Both the position numbers and the translations under genes were made by a program. A stretch of 64,000 bases of DNA from Diplonema japonicum. Taxonomy: Eukaryota; Euglenozoa; Diplonemea; Diplonemida; Diplonemidae. The stretch spans positions 62,001 to 126,000 of the forward strand of contig OZ025657.1 in the NCBI GenBank assembly GCA_964019335.1. The letters run 5' to 3'. The stretch's first letter is position 1. Every line of letters starts with the position of its first letter. The notes under the pieces were generated by a model. The model saw nothing but the letters and a program-made list of their open reading frames with translations, did no database searches and was not told where the DNA came from. This document shows, piece after piece, positions 1 to 11,603 of the stretch.

Positions 1-2772
1 CTCCACCATCCTGCCCTCTGTACGCTTCAGGCGGTACTTTAGGTGCAGTGGGAGGCGTGCGTCTTCGAGCACTTCTGATTTCAGCACTGGGTGCCCGCAG
101 ATATATTGCAAAAGGTACTCAACAAGGGGGTGGTTAGGGGTGTCCTTCCTCCACAGCCTGCAGCTATTGTCTTTAGATATGGTGAGGACGACGCTCCCGT
201 CGAAGCTGTAGCTGGAAATGACAACGCCCTTGTGCCCTGACAGCACCTGCAGGCATTCTCCTGTGGAGACCTTCCACCTTCGGCATGTCATGTCGGCAGA
301 ACCGGTGAGGAGCTCCTGGCCACCAGCTCCAAACGACACACAGCATATGCCGGCATGGTGCCCCTTCATCATTGAGATGCAGCCCGCAGAAAGCGTGTCC
401 CACACACGCGCACTCATGTCCTCCGATGCCGATGCCACCAGCCATCCATCTGCGGAAAACTCACAATCAGATACATCTTTAGAGTGCCCCTTGAGTGCCT
501 TACACCTCTTCGTGTTTGTGTCCCACAATCTGCACGTTGTGTCCGATGAGCAGCTCAACACCAGGTTGCCATGCACATTGAACTTCACAGCCGCCACCTC
601 ACCCCCGTGTCCTTCGAAGAGCGCTAGACACTCGCCCGTCAGTGAGTGCCACAATCGAACAGTTTCGTCTGCAGAACCGCTTGCAAGGAGGTCATTAGCG
701 GGAGAGAAGTCAACGCACACGATCTCAGCGCTGTGCCCGTGCAACATCGTTATCTGGCTGCCTGTGAGCGCATTCCATATGATCACAGTCTGGTCCATAG
801 ATCCAGAGGCAACTAGTGTTGACCCTTGGTTGACCGCCACACACACCACCTCGAGGTCATGCCCCACCAGGGTGTGGACGCACTCCCCTGTTCCTGCGTC
901 CCATAGTTTACACGTCTTGTCGAAAGACGCAGTCACAAGGCGGTCACAAAAAGGCGTGTTCCATATAACATCATACACGTAGCCCTCATGACCTCGGAGC
1001 GTATTAAGCAGCTCGCCACTGTTCCCGTCCCATACCTTTGCCGTCAAGTCGTACGAGCCTGTGGCCAGTTTGCACCCCGTGTTGTTGAGTGCACCGCTCG
1101 TAAGGCGAGCTGCTCGTGATAAGCCACCAACTGTGGGCTTTATAACCCTGTGGAGGTGATAGCCATTCGTATTGCCAGGAGCAGGTTTCATGATCAAAGG
1201 TTGAATGGAGTTGATCTGGAGACATGAGTTTTCAAGGTACCTGTCGACAAGGGACTTGTGTCTCTCTTCGGGAGTGACAGGGTCCGAGCGGGTAGTAAAG
1301 TTAGGGATACCAGACGGAGAACAAGGAGTGAGTGGTCGAGCGGTGGTGCGCACGATTGATGCGGCAACAATGGGGTTGAGACATCGCTTGTCACTCGCAA
1401 AATGCATTCCATCGAAGTGCTGACTAGTCAGCTTCTTCTCGCTAACTTCGCCTTCCTCATCGGCTTCCTCTTCTTCGTCGCCTACTGCATCTGTCTGCGT
1501 CTGTGCCTCCTCCTGCTGCGCCTGACCTGCGTACTGGGATGGCGGCGCGATATTAGCGTAGTAGATGTTCGCCTGCAGATCCTGGATCGCCTTTTCCAAG
1601 TCTTCCTGCGGGTTGACGGGCGGCTGCTGCTCTTTCAGCACACCAGGCGTTGAAGTCGTCATGAAGGACCAGTACATCCCGTTGTTGCTGTCAGGTTCGG
1701 GTGCGGTGTGAGGAGGAAGAGGAGAAGGAGGTGCTGGATGGAGGAGGCAGTCCGGGCCACCAACTGCCGTCATGTAGTTCAGCTTTCCAGGGAACTTAAA
1801 CGGGGTATCTATCTCTATGTTCTTAGGTTCGTAAGCATCGACAAGATCGAACAACGCAGCAACGTCATCAGTGACGGTTTTCAGCAAGTGGTGTGAAGAT
1901 GAGGAGGGTGTGGCATAACCGAAGACAACCCTGTTGTGTGCAGCGTCTTTGGAGATGCAGACTGTGCTTGTGCCTTCTTGCACATATGTTTTGAGGACAG
2001 GCTGGTCAGAGGGGAACTCTTGAGTTGGCGACGGCTGCTGGTGTTCTGCTTCGTCGCTGAGGAGCCACTCTTCGTCGTAAGGCTGGTTGTGCACAACAAG
2101 GTGCCCTTTGAACCCCGTGGGAGAGGCCGACAGGATGTTGTCATCAGACGACAACGGACGGTCGCTGCGTCGCCACATTCCCACCAAGGCCGCATCTTCT
2201 TTCGGAAGATCGTCGACAGCACTTACTAACTGCTCTGTTGACTCCATCTTCACGATTGGGATTGTGTGCTCAACGTTCCGCATCATTTCTATGACCTGCG
2301 ACCACTTCTCTTTCTCTCCCGCTCTTAGCTGTGCCATTTTCCTCTCACCATGCGCTGCAATTCTGCTCGCATAGTATTGGCTTGTCATCGTCCCTTCGAC
2401 GTTGATGTGCACCAGAGTCGGGTGGCTTGCAATAAGATCAAGCAGGTCTTTTCCACCCTTCCGGGTTATCAACCTGTTCTGGCCTACATTTAACACGTGC
2501 AACGAGTCACTTCTAAGACATCCAGCACACAGCACAGGACACGCTGCGTTGCTGACACCATTGTTCCTCAAGTCCAGAACTGCTAAATCTTTCATCACAT
2601 GAAGGGTCCTCCCCAATGCCACCACGCCAGCATCGCCAATATACGTATTCTTCAGCGAAAGGATATGCATTTCGTCCCCTTGCAGTGCTTCTAATAGCAT
2701 TGCATTAGGCTTCCGCCCTTCTTGTGCCACGCGGTGTAGGTACAGTCGTTGTGCTTCAGATAAGCACGCCAT
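1..2772 (-). CDS. LRR-WD40 protein, DAW1/ODA16-like, 3' end cut by window edge
   Basis: One open frame of 924 codons runs from ATG 2772 off the left edge. Residues about 30-130 hold RI-type leucine-rich repeats (LDLRNNGVS). An acidic, low-complexity linker follows. From about residue 550 there are eight WD40 units with typical GH...WD spacing. Their wording ([33 protein letters not shown]) closely follows DAW1/ODA16, the adaptor that loads outer-arm dynein onto IFT. The part after the last WD unit continues past the window. An in-frame TGA lies upstream of the start, and a pyrimidine-rich stretch ending in CAG just before the ATG fits a trans-splice acceptor. Known DAW1 proteins are about 415 residues with no LRR, so the 550-residue N-terminal part is unusual. 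A general WD40 scaffold is the alternative. The WD40 call is sure; DAW1 orthology is an inference. Confidence 0.85.
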   Translation of the reverse strand, partial: MACLSEAQRLYLHRVAQEGRKPNAMLLEALQGDEMHILSLKNTYIGDAGVVALGRTLHVMKDLAVLDLRNNGVSNAACPVLCAGCLRSDSLHVLNVGQNRLITRKGGKDLLDLIASHPTLVHINVEGTMTSQYYASRIAAHGERKMAQLRAGEKEKWSQVIEMMRNVEHTIPIVKMESTEQLVSAVDDLPKEDAALVGMWRRSDRPLSSDDNILSASPTGFKGHLVVHNQPYDEEWLLSDEAEHQQPSPTQEFPSDQPVLKTYVQEGTSTVCISKDAAHNRVVFGYATPSSSSHHLLKTVTDDVAALFDLVDAYEPKNIEIDTPFKFPGKLNYMTAVGGPDCLLHPAPPSPLPPHTAPEPDSNNGMYWSFMTTSTPGVLKEQQPPVNPQEDLEKAIQDLQANIYYANIAPPSQYAGQAQQEEAQTQTDAVGDEEEEADEEGEVSEKKLTSQHFDGMHFASDKRCLNPIVAASIVRTTARPLTPCSPSGIPNFTTRSDPVTPEERHKSLVDRYLENSCLQINSIQPLIMKPAPGNTNGYHLHRVIKPTVGGLSRAARLTSGALNNTGCKLATGSYDLTAKVWDGNSGELLNTLRGHEGYVYDVIWNTPFCDRLVTASFDKTCKLWDAGTGECVHTLVGHDLEVVCVAVNQGSTLVASGSMDQTVIIWNALTGSQITMLHGHSAEIVCVDFSPANDLLASGSADETVRLWHSLTGECLALFEGHGGEVAAVKFNVHGNLVLSCSSDTTCRLWDTNTKRCKALKGHSKDVSDCEFSADGWLVASASEDMSARVWDTLSAGCISMMKGHHAGICCVSFGAGGQELLTGSADMTCRRWKVSTGECLQVLSGHKGVVISSYSFDGSVVLTISKDNSCRLWRKDTPNHPLVEYLLQYICGHPVLKSEVLEDARLPLHLKYRLKRTEGRMVE

Positions 2773-2883
2773 GTATCCTGAGGGGACTGAAGAGGAAAAT
2801 GATCAAGTGAGGGATTGAAGAGGAAAATGAACTAGAAGCTTAGAAATCAGTGACTTATAAAAGACATAGATGAGATATTTAAA

Positions 2884-5800
2884 TCAGGACAGCATACCAA
2901 GTAATTTCTTCAGTTTGTCAGCATCCCAATTGTTTTTTGAGACAGCAACTTGTTTTAGGGTCCTTCCCTGCCATGGGCCGTAGCTGACCTTTTCTACAAA
3001 GGATAACCTTACCAGTGTCCAAGAGGTGTTCTCAAGGCCATTCTGCAGTGCGTAGTGAAACGGAGTGGCTTCGTTTGAATCTTTCGAGTCAAGATTGCCC
3101 TCGGCTAAGTCCTCGATGATATCTTGATGGTCGTCTTCAAAAGAGCAGTTCATACACACCACATGCAGCGCTGTTCTTTTGTCGTTGCTGGTTGCGTGTG
3201 TCTTGGCGCCCACTCGCAGCAGCTTACGTATGGCAGCTACGTTCCCTACTGCTGCTGCGCTGTGTAAAGGCGTTGCCCCCTCGTCATCTCTGCTGTTCAC
3301 GTTGGACAAGGTTACAAACACCTCGACAAGATCGCCTTCACACAGCTCTTTGTGCTTTACAAGTTCGTGCAAGGCCACGCTGCCAACGGGGAACTGCGGG
3401 ATTGGTTTGTCGCTGCTCTTTAGTAGTAGGGTCAACATCAGAGCTGTCTTCGTGCAGCCCGCGACGATGGCGACATGCAGCGGGACATACCCTTCAGCAT
3501 TGGTCACCAGAGACATGCGCAATGCTGCTTGCTTCGAGTCACTCGAACCGAATATCGTTGTCTCCGTTTTGAAGTGGTCATCCCACGCGGGGATGCCTGC
3601 CATCAGATGAAGGGGGGTATCGGGGCTCGCTTTAATCACGGCTTCAAGTAGACGCTCGTTCTTGGACATCACAACCGCTGTCAGGTTGCAAGCATCAACC
3701 TGAACCCGGTGCACCACAACATGGAAGGGCGTCATGGGGGTGTCGTTGACCATGCACACCGCAGCATGGTGTTCATCAGGGATTGATAGTACTTGGTCTG
3801 AGGTCTTCGCGTGTAGCAACGCCACGTGCCATGGAGTCCCGTCGGGACTGAGCGAAGGCTCGAGAAAGGTGCACAGGTGGTTGAGCATTGAGATGTTCTG
3901 CATCTGTGCAGCAGTGTGCAGCGGAGTGTAACCATTTGCGTCTTCTATGAGAGCAACTTCATTGTTGAATATCTTCTCATAAGCATTTGGCACAACGACG
4001 CCATACCCTGCAATGAGGTGCGCTAAGCTACGCATGGACGCATCTCTGCAGTCATGAAGCTCGTGGTTGAGGATGTCACATTGGTGTAGTTGCAGCGCAC
4101 AGCACGCAGACTCGTTTAACTTGTGATCCGACACGGAGTCTGTTTCCACGTTGTACTCATAGATCAACAAGAGGGCTTGTGCTACGTCACTTGGAAAGGT
4201 ACTCAGCTGGAGTGGATCAAGGTACACCCGCACCATTGCGCACACGACCCTGTACTTAAAGGTATGGCCTTGCCTGGAAAGAATTGAAGTCATCTCTCGA
4301 GCGACTCGTGGGTTATGCTCCTGCAGTCCCATTGGAACAGCATCACGTTTAATGAAGGCGACGGTGGCATAGAAAGCACTGATATCCCACGTTTCGAAAT
4401 CGAAGAGGAATGCTCCATCAGCCAACCGGTAGCCAATGAGTCCCATCAGTGTAGAACATAAAGGCAGAATGGTTAGGACTTCGCTAAGGCCACTTTTGTT
4501 AATACTGATGTTCTCCCTTTTGGTCAAAGACTCTGCCACGAGAACAACAATCTTCTTCAGTGCCTCCATGGCACCGTTGCACGTTCTCACCTTCCTGAAT
4601 AACTCTCGCAAGAAGTACGATTTCCTTTCATATCTGCCAAAGCCTGTATATACACGCTTGAGGTTTGTCCTGAGCGTTTTAGCATTACCGCTACGAGCTG
4701 CCTGAACCAAGATGTGTCCTTCAGCGAAGCAGCAAGCAGCTGTTAATAACATAGAGTGAGTCCTCTCACTGTCCTGCATGATGCCACTTCTGAACGATGC
4801 CTCGTACAATATAAAGGCTTCCAGTAGCCAATCTGAGTAGATCTCCTTCCTCGCTATGTCAAGGTGGTCCCTAAAAGCTGCCTGCTGCATGGACTCAATG
4901 AATAGTGCCCGGGAATACTCCAAGCGCGCACTGTATTCTTGATGCATGAAGTCGAGACGGACTAGTTCAGAGTGGCGGAGTGCTTCCTGCTGAATCGCTG
5001 ACAACAAAGCGACGGCAAAAGGAGCTACGAAAGCGGACCAAGCTGAGAAGAATTCGTGTTCCACGGACACTCGTACAAGAGTTTCTTCATGCTGCACCAA
5101 GGGTGCAAGGCCTGCAGTGAAGTGCACATCATATACAAGTAGCATGAGATAGGACGACTCTGCTTGTTCTTCGACTGCAACGACGCTTCTCGAGGCATAG
5201 TGGCTGCACACTAGATAACTAGCAGCTGTCAGGTATTCCATGGCATGCCGCTCCATATTGTCCAGCCTAGTGCGCTCCTGTAGCTCCACCCAGCACAGCA
5301 ACTCACAGCGCTGTGCCCATTCCTCTCCCATCAATATTTGCCTTACGTTCTCCTCAGCCACTCTTATCAAGGATGTTGACTCGCTTTCCTCGATCACAAG
5401 GATCCTGCCACCAGCCTCTTTCAACATGATATGCAGCACGCAGTGTTCATATAGTTGCTGCGCTTCAAGCTCCTCACCCTTCTTCTGACAGAGCACCTGA
5501 AGCACACTGCAACGACGCATTGTAAGAATGCGAATGCCGTCGTGATCATGATCGTGAGCAATGCCAACTCTGGAACACGCTTCTTCCAACTGCAGTCGTG
5601 CAAAAACCTCTTCAAGCCGAAGAAGCCGGTGCTCCACTAGGTATTCTTTATGGAGGAAGAGATATCTGAAGAAGCAAGAGCAATCCCACTCGATGACTTT
5701 CTTCTTGCTTTCTGATTCTAAAGATAAGCAAAGGTATTTGCAGCGTACAAAATGATTTCCACGGTCTGCCGCTTCTTGCCGCAGACAGATGTTCCTCTTG

Positions 5801-7098
5801 ACGTCCTCTCCCGCTACGAGAGCAGCCATGTGCACTTGTGCTCGATACCAGTGCTCTGTCATGAGCAGTTGAGTTTGCATTAGTTGCTTGACAGCCCACC
5901 CGCACTCCAGCTGCACGTACCGCCTCTCTCTGTGCACGCGCACCTCAAACACGATCCTTTTGTGAACTAACTTGATTTCTCTCGGCTGGCTTCCGTCCTC
6001 CAAAGCCCTCCTGTGCTGCTTCTCCTCGTACTGTATCTTCGACACTGTCACAGACCCTTCGAACCGCTCTCTGAATGTTTCGAAGCATTCCCGTTCGATG
6101 GCTGCTCTAGCAGGCATTTCCTTATACATGATACCGGCTATCCCTTCACTGCTTAGAATTAATAAATAGCTGTTGTCTTCCTCTTGTTCTATGCTGCATT
6201 TACATGCTGTGTGCCCACTCTCGAGAAACTCCTTGAGCAAGGATACCCATGCCTTACCTTCTTTTTTGAAAACACGTTTGAGCCTTCTTTTAGTTGTGGC
6301 GATGACGTCGTACTGCCTTTGGATGATGCCCTCAGGTGGCGGCATGGGACGTGAGGCGAGGGGCGGCGATGGGGTGGGCATGCCGCACGATGCAACACGC
6401 TTCGCGTGCTTCAAGGGGACACCTAAGGAAAGTGCCGAAGAGCAGCTGAGCGCAGGGGGCGACGGTGCATGTACCACTGCAGGGACAGGGGACCGGGACC
6501 CACACCGCTGCTGCGTCGTCATGGGACGTTGTGGAGCAGTGGTGACTGCGACTGTAGCAGTGGGGTCGGACCACGCAGGGACAGTTTGCGGCATGAAAGA
6601 ACCGCCTTGAATGGAGCACATGATACGTCCGTGAAGAGATGTGGAGCTGACGTCCACACGTGAGGAAGTGATGACCCACTCATTGAGGGATGGGGCGTGA
6701 TACAACCAACGTGTGCTTTCAAAGCGGCCGTAGCGACGCCAGATAGCCGTTGCCGGGAACAGCAGGCTGTAGGTCCCCGAACACCCACAGGTGGTAATGA
6801 CACTTAGACTGCGCGGGAGCTCGTGTTCTAGGTTCAAGACCTTGGAGGCACCGCCCCATTTCAGTTGCAACGGGAGTCTATACCTATGTCGCTCGCTCAC
6901 CGCCACCACCTTATTTCTTTTGTCCATCACCACCCACTTCCCACCTTTTGACAGCATCACTCTGTCAGCACTCTCCCAGTACGGCAAGCCTTCATTCCCA
7001 ACTCCCGCCACAGCATACCCTCCCACCACCCTCTTGTTGGTGCTCGACACCCACACCTTCTTTGGGACATCGATCACCTCAATCACATTCCCCTTCAT
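2884..7098 (-). CDS. Large ankyrin-repeat protein with N-terminal G-Y/W domain
   Basis: An uninterrupted 1404-residue protein. I start it at 7098 (MKGNVIEV) because a pyrimidine tract ending in CAG lies directly upstream; the frame is open 19 codons further. Residues about 10-60 carry a short domain (GGYAVAG, then GLPYW, then GGKWVVMD), with a weaker second copy near 100-150 (GTYSLLF...NEWVITS). A related domain starts the EF-hand protein at 13335-14804. The middle 800 residues are helical and have no family I recognise. The last 330 residues contain ankyrin repeats (NGYTPLHTAA, EGYVPLHVAI, EGATPLHSAA, KRTALHVVC), so it is probably a protein-interaction scaffold. I cannot name a partner. Confidence 0.85.
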   Translation of the reverse strand: MKGNVIEVIDVPKKVWVSSTNKRVVGGYAVAGVGNEGLPYWESADRVMLSKGGKWVVMDKRNKVVAVSERHRYRLPLQLKWGGASKVLNLEHELPRSLSVITTCGCSGTYSLLFPATAIWRRYGRFESTRWLYHAPSLNEWVITSSRVDVSSTSLHGRIMCSIQGGSFMPQTVPAWSDPTATVAVTTAPQRPMTTQQRCGSRSPVPAVVHAPSPPALSCSSALSLGVPLKHAKRVASCGMPTPSPPLASRPMPPPEGIIQRQYDVIATTKRRLKRVFKKEGKAWVSLLKEFLESGHTACKCSIEQEEDNSYLLILSSEGIAGIMYKEMPARAAIERECFETFRERFEGSVTVSKIQYEEKQHRRALEDGSQPREIKLVHKRIVFEVRVHRERRYVQLECGWAVKQLMQTQLLMTEHWYRAQVHMAALVAGEDVKRNICLRQEAADRGNHFVRCKYLCLSLESESKKKVIEWDCSCFFRYLFLHKEYLVEHRLLRLEEVFARLQLEEACSRVGIAHDHDHDGIRILTMRRCSVLQVLCQKKGEELEAQQLYEHCVLHIMLKEAGGRILVIEESESTSLIRVAEENVRQILMGEEWAQRCELLCWVELQERTRLDNMERHAMEYLTAASYLVCSHYASRSVVAVEEQAESSYLMLLVYDVHFTAGLAPLVQHEETLVRVSVEHEFFSAWSAFVAPFAVALLSAIQQEALRHSELVRLDFMHQEYSARLEYSRALFIESMQQAAFRDHLDIARKEIYSDWLLEAFILYEASFRSGIMQDSERTHSMLLTAACCFAEGHILVQAARSGNAKTLRTNLKRVYTGFGRYERKSYFLRELFRKVRTCNGAMEALKKIVVLVAESLTKRENISINKSGLSEVLTILPLCSTLMGLIGYRLADGAFLFDFETWDISAFYATVAFIKRDAVPMGLQEHNPRVAREMTSILSRQGHTFKYRVVCAMVRVYLDPLQLSTFPSDVAQALLLIYEYNVETDSVSDHKLNESACCALQLHQCDILNHELHDCRDASMRSLAHLIAGYGVVVPNAYEKIFNNEVALIEDANGYTPLHTAAQMQNISMLNHLCTFLEPSLSPDGTPWHVALLHAKTSDQVLSIPDEHHAAVCMVNDTPMTPFHVVVHRVQVDACNLTAVVMSKNERLLEAVIKASPDTPLHLMAGIPAWDDHFKTETTIFGSSDSKQAALRMSLVTNAEGYVPLHVAIVAGCTKTALMLTLLLKSSDKPIPQFPVGSVALHELVKHKELCEGDLVEVFVTLSNVNSRDDEGATPLHSAAAVGNVAAIRKLLRVGAKTHATSNDKRTALHVVCMNCSFEDDHQDIIEDLAEGNLDSKDSNEATPFHYALQNGLENTSWTLVRLSFVEKVSYGPWQGRTLKQVAVSKNNWDADKLKKLLGMLS

Positions 7099-7534
7099 CC
7101 TGAATGAGGGAATGAAACAGCAACTGAAGTTACAACGACAATGAAAAGCTGACAAGTAAATGGGGAAGGTGGGTATGGAGATTTGAGGGAAAAAATGGGG
7201 GATAAAAAAGGAAAATGAAGGGGATCAGGGATGGCGTTGCCGGGAAAAGGCTTTTGAAATATTGAAAGGGACTCAAGATCGAGGTTTCTTTTCCCTGCTT
7301 TCTTTTGAACACTGGGGGAGGGGGTTGAGGATAATTTTCGGAGACACTGCCTTTCAACATTTCTTTTGTTCTTAATATGCGTAGATTTTGATTAGTGGGG
7401 AATAAAGGGGGTACAAAACAGGCTGCCCGTTTAGAACACTCTTGATGCAGGTCCTTAGGGAAATGAAGAGGTAGCTTAATTCTTCTCCTTTTTTTTCTTC
7501 TTTTTTTTCTTCTTCTTTTTTTCTTTCTTGTTTT
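7099..7534. other. Intergenic, CTR9 3' UTR and downstream acceptor region
   Basis: No gene seen. It holds the 3' flank of CTR9 and the pyrimidine tract before the ankyrin gene. The A-rich reading beside 7440-7530 belongs to a false extension of the CTR9 frame that disappears once the CTR9 intron is removed. Confidence 0.6.
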
Positions 7535-10500
7535 CTAACTGTCACCGTTTTCCGTCCCGTTTTCTCCTCTTTTTTTCTTTTTGCTCTTTTTTTCTTTTTT
7601 GCCTTTCTTCTCTTTTTTGCTACTCTTTTCTTTTTTCTTGGACACGACTTGCCGCCTCTTCCTGGGGACCTCGTCTTCATCATCGTCTTCATCGGTGAGG
7701 GCACCTTCAGAGATGAAGTCGTCACCTTCCTCACTTTCCGAGATCTAAAGAGGCTTAAGAAAATTATCATGCATACCGAGGCAGTTCTGTCAGAGCCGTC
7801 TGACATAGCATCAATTTCGGCCATTTCTGCTGCTGTGAGCTTCCGCTTGCGTTTCTTTAAGGGAGATGTTTCTACGACAGTAGTCTCAGCAGTCACGTCC
7901 AAGGTGCCCATGGAGCTGTCGTTCAACAGCTTACTCGAGTAGTGGTCCATGTTGCTCTGCTGTGCCATCAGCGCTGCATTGAACGCTTCGTCCCCCTCCT
8001 CCTCCGAATCAGGAGCATCTGTGAAGTCGAACCCATTCGCCCTATCCTCCCCGACTCGCTTTTTCGTCCCCTTCGTACTCTTAGTAGGCTTCTCCTTTGG
8101 TACTGCCTCCGCATTTTCGCGCAACTCCTTCTCCATTGCCGCGTTCATCTCGATCAGCTTCCTCTCCTGCTCTTCCATCCTCTTCGCCTTCAGCTCCTCC
8201 CGCTGCCTCCTCTCCGTCTCATTCTGCTGCGCCTGCGCCTCCTTCCACGAGGTCAGTTTCATCCTCGATTGCTCGAAGCTTTCTTTCGTCTTCGCAGCGT
8301 GCTTCTCCACGATAGCAATGCCCCTCTTCTCGTCATCGATCAGCTTCGTTATCGTCTCGCACAGCTTGATGTGCTTCCTCACCTTCTCAGAGTGATAGCT
8401 CATCGACGTCGCCACTGAGGCAGACGCACCTTCATTCGCCGCATCGAATTCTATTATGAGTCTCTTGAAGGCAGCAAGCGAGGTGGCAACCTGACCCTCT
8501 GCTACAAGGATCTCCTCTGCTGTCTTCACCTTGTCATCGAGGAAGTCTTGCAACACGCTACCGAGCGTCGAGAGGGAAAGGTTTAAGGAGGAGCTGACGG
8601 ACTGTGGTGCACTGGATGCAGCATGGGCAAAGCCTCGCACAGCTGACCTGAAGTCCTTTTTCTGGGCGTGGCAGTGCGCCAGCTTGCCAGGGATATCTGC
8701 CGCAGGGAGCATGGTATTCAGCTTGGGGTCCTCCTCAAGCTTCCCGACAAGAGAGTAGTACAAGGGAAGCGCCGAGTTGGGGAGCTTGCCCATGAAGCAG
8801 CACTGTGCAAGGTTGAATGTTGCCACGTCGTCGAGATCGCTGTTCGGGACGTGCGCTTCCTTTACTCGCTCGATTAGCTGTTTCACAGCATTGACGTTGT
8901 TGGAGCTTCGTGCTGCTAAACAGCACGCTAGGTTATGCACAGCATAGGCATTGTTCTTGTCCCTAGAGTAGATCTGCTTGTACTTCTCCTCCGCCTTCGC
9001 CAGGTGGTCCTCCCTGTTCTCCTTTGACGTGTTGCTGTTGGCTGCAAGAATGTAGTGACCGTTGGCCTCGATCAACAGAGCAAGGTTCTTCAGATCGACT
9101 GACTGGGGGTCATTTCTGTCCTGCAGCATTTGGGTGACTTCTGCCGCATGGTTGATGGCAGGCTTCCAGAAACCTATTCTACCCAATATGGTGGCGAGCT
9201 GTATCCTTGGCAGGGGCGATGAAGAACTCTTGAGGACACTCCTCGCAAGCTCTGCAAGTGCTACTGCCTTCTTTGACTGGCCAAGCTGCTGGAAGAGGTC
9301 CACCAGTACGATATACGAGTCCACGAAGCCGGGCCAGTTCTTGATGATGTAGAGGTGCTTGTTTGCAGCTTCCTTGAGGTTCTTGTTCTTCTCGTGCAGA
9401 ATGGCAATATTGTATTGCAGAGTGACAATAAGAGCTGTGTCTTTTGAAGAGGTAGTTAGCTCAGTGGCCTTGTTGAGAGTCGCTGTCGCCTTGTCCAACT
9501 CGTCGCAGTGAATGTACAGAGCAGCTAAGTTGTTGAGCAGGCTGGGTGGTATGGGCTTGCTTGTGGCCTCGAGAGATCGCACCTGCTCTTCAAAGCAATG
9601 GAGGGCAGAGGCAGGTTCCAGACGCTCAAGGAAGCCCCTCAGCGACCACGCTTCCGGGTCCAAAGGGTTCGCCACATCTGTGATTTTGTGCAGCAGCCCC
9701 AGTGCGTCGCTCAGTGTCTTGTCACGTGCCTTTGTGTCTTGCAGAGCCATGTACTTCCACGTGTTGAGCTTTGACATCACAGAGAGCAAGTCAACGTTGT
9801 CGGGGCAGAGAGAGAAGCACCTTTCAAGAAGCTCAAGCACAGCGTCCACGTCTTTGCTTTGCACCGACGTCACTTGCCCTGTGAGGTTCTTCTGGACCAG
9901 ACACTGCGCCGTGCTGTACAGAGCCAGCAGATGCGTCGAGTCGTACTTTAGTGCCTTTTTATAAGACTTTTCCGCACTTTCGAAATTCTTCTTGGCATGG
10001 GCAACACGGCCCATTTGGAAGTGCGTTTCAGCCAAGAGGCTCTCGTCGCCACCTTCTTTCATGACCTCTTGCAAGAGCTGCTCGATGTTACTGGAGATAG
10101 CCTCATCCTTCTTAACATAGTACTCCCTGAACAAGGCGTTCGAAAACATATTGATCACAACAGGATCACGACCCTTGTTGTTCTTCATTGCTAAGTACAG
10201 GTTCTTGTTGCCCTGCTTATGCCGTTCGGCTGCATCGGCACCTTGGTACCCTAGCAGAATACCGGCAAGGCCTAGGAGTGCGCGTGTCTGGTTTGGTTCG
10301 ACCTCGACCGCTCTCTGGAAAGACTTAATGGCGGGATCCTCCTGTCCGAGCTTGAAGTTGCAATAGGCGAGGCCGAGCCTGACGGCGTTGGGCGTGTGAC
10401 CTGGTGTGAGTGAGACGATGTCGGCGAACTCCTTCCATGCTTCGACGTACTCCTCCAGCTTGTACTGGCAGATCGCTATGGACATCTGGAGCTGGGCTTG

Positions 10501-11031
10501 CTGAGTCACTGTCCTGCAGATAGGTCGGATAGCCTCGAGGCGCTTGAGAGAGAGACGGTACTCGCCTTCTTTCTGGGAGGTGTTGAGGTGCTTAGAGTGG
10601 TCAGTCTTGACGATGGAGCGGTTGACTTCAAGAAGCTTGCCCCACGGGTGCGACATATCGTAGGTGAAGCCTGCAAGAAGGCAACGTTTGTAGGAGGCGT
10701 CGGCCTGCTCGTTGGTTTCGTCCTCGGTGACGGCGCGGAGCCAGTACCCAGCCAAGGAGAAGCACACCTCGCACCGCTTGCTCCTCTCGAGGAATGTTTC
10801 TGCAGACTTTGCTTCCATGGCCTCCATTGCCCTTTCCAACACTGCTCTATACTTTTCGCTTTGACCGTTCTCCTCATAAAACAACGCTGTTCGCAGCCAC
10901 TCATCATACCCTTCACAGTTCCCCAGCACATCCACTACTTCCTCCGCCCCGTCCTGCAAAGTAAGCTCAATGTCCATTACACCTCCATCCTCATCGTGCA
11001 GCTTGATGGAGTGCATCTTCACCCCATCCAT
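7535..11031 (-). CDS. CTR9: CTR9, TPR subunit of the Paf1 transcription elongation complex
   Basis: Exons 11031-7777 and 7744-7535 give 1154 residues, near the 1173 of human CTR9. Tandem TPRs fill residues about 60-880 (EVRLGLAYCNFKLGQ-like units). One landmark is DPEAWSLRGFLERLEP followed by PPSLLNNLAALY, which matches the DVEAW...PPEILNNVGAL stretch of CTR9. A charged coiled coil (about 930-1010) and an acidic then lysine-rich tail follow, as in the family. A 32-nt GTATGC...TTTAG intron (7745-7776) is needed: splicing turns a junk tail into ISESEEGDDF...DEDDDEDE then basic residues and a stop. CTR9 scaffolds the Paf1 complex on elongating RNA polymerase II. The start is the first ATG that gives a CTR9-like N-terminus; ATG 11016 is possible. 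Confidence 0.93.
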
Positions 11032-11603
11032 CTCTTCCTCCCACCTGTACCTTGACCTTTCTATTCCCCCACCACACCACCCCTTTTCTGTTGTCTTTCC
11101 CCACACTAACAGACGAATAAAAACAAGGATACAATTCAATAAATAAAAAAGTTTAAAAATACATCGTTGAATGCAGCAGGATACCAAAATGGCGGGACAA
11201 AAGGGAGAAAAAAGGAAAGCAGGAGAAGATAGGAAAATGAGGTCCCTGATCTGGGAAAGTCCTCACTTAATCACTCGACCTGCCTCTTTTCACCCTGATG
11301 TGTGGGTCTAAAGAGTGGGGAGGGGAAGCATAGGGTAAAAAAATATTACATACAGAGGGGAGGAAAATAAACACCCTGTGGGGAATGGTCCTTAATACAA
11401 AAGATATTACCTTGGTGGTTTGCCTTTGGGGGGGACAGAAAGAAAACGACCGGTCGAGAAAATTAAAACTTAGTTCAAAAAAAAACGTGCGGCAACCACA
11501 CAAACAGAGGCAAATCGGAAAGGGGAGAACACTCATATCCTCACTTAATATCAACCCCAATAAAGGGGGCGTTGCTACGGCGGGTGGAAGGCGGTGACGT
11601 GTT
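11032..11603. other. Intergenic between CTR9 and the S/P-rich gene
   Basis: No supported gene. AT-rich, with short ORFs on both strands that show no domain or steady codon bias. It carries the 3' UTR of the S/P-rich gene and the acceptor region for CTR9. Confidence 0.5.

Noticed and set aside
218-982. 254-codon plus-strand ORF
   Set aside because: It is the antisense shadow of the WD40 repeats; the minus frame shows clear repeat motifs.
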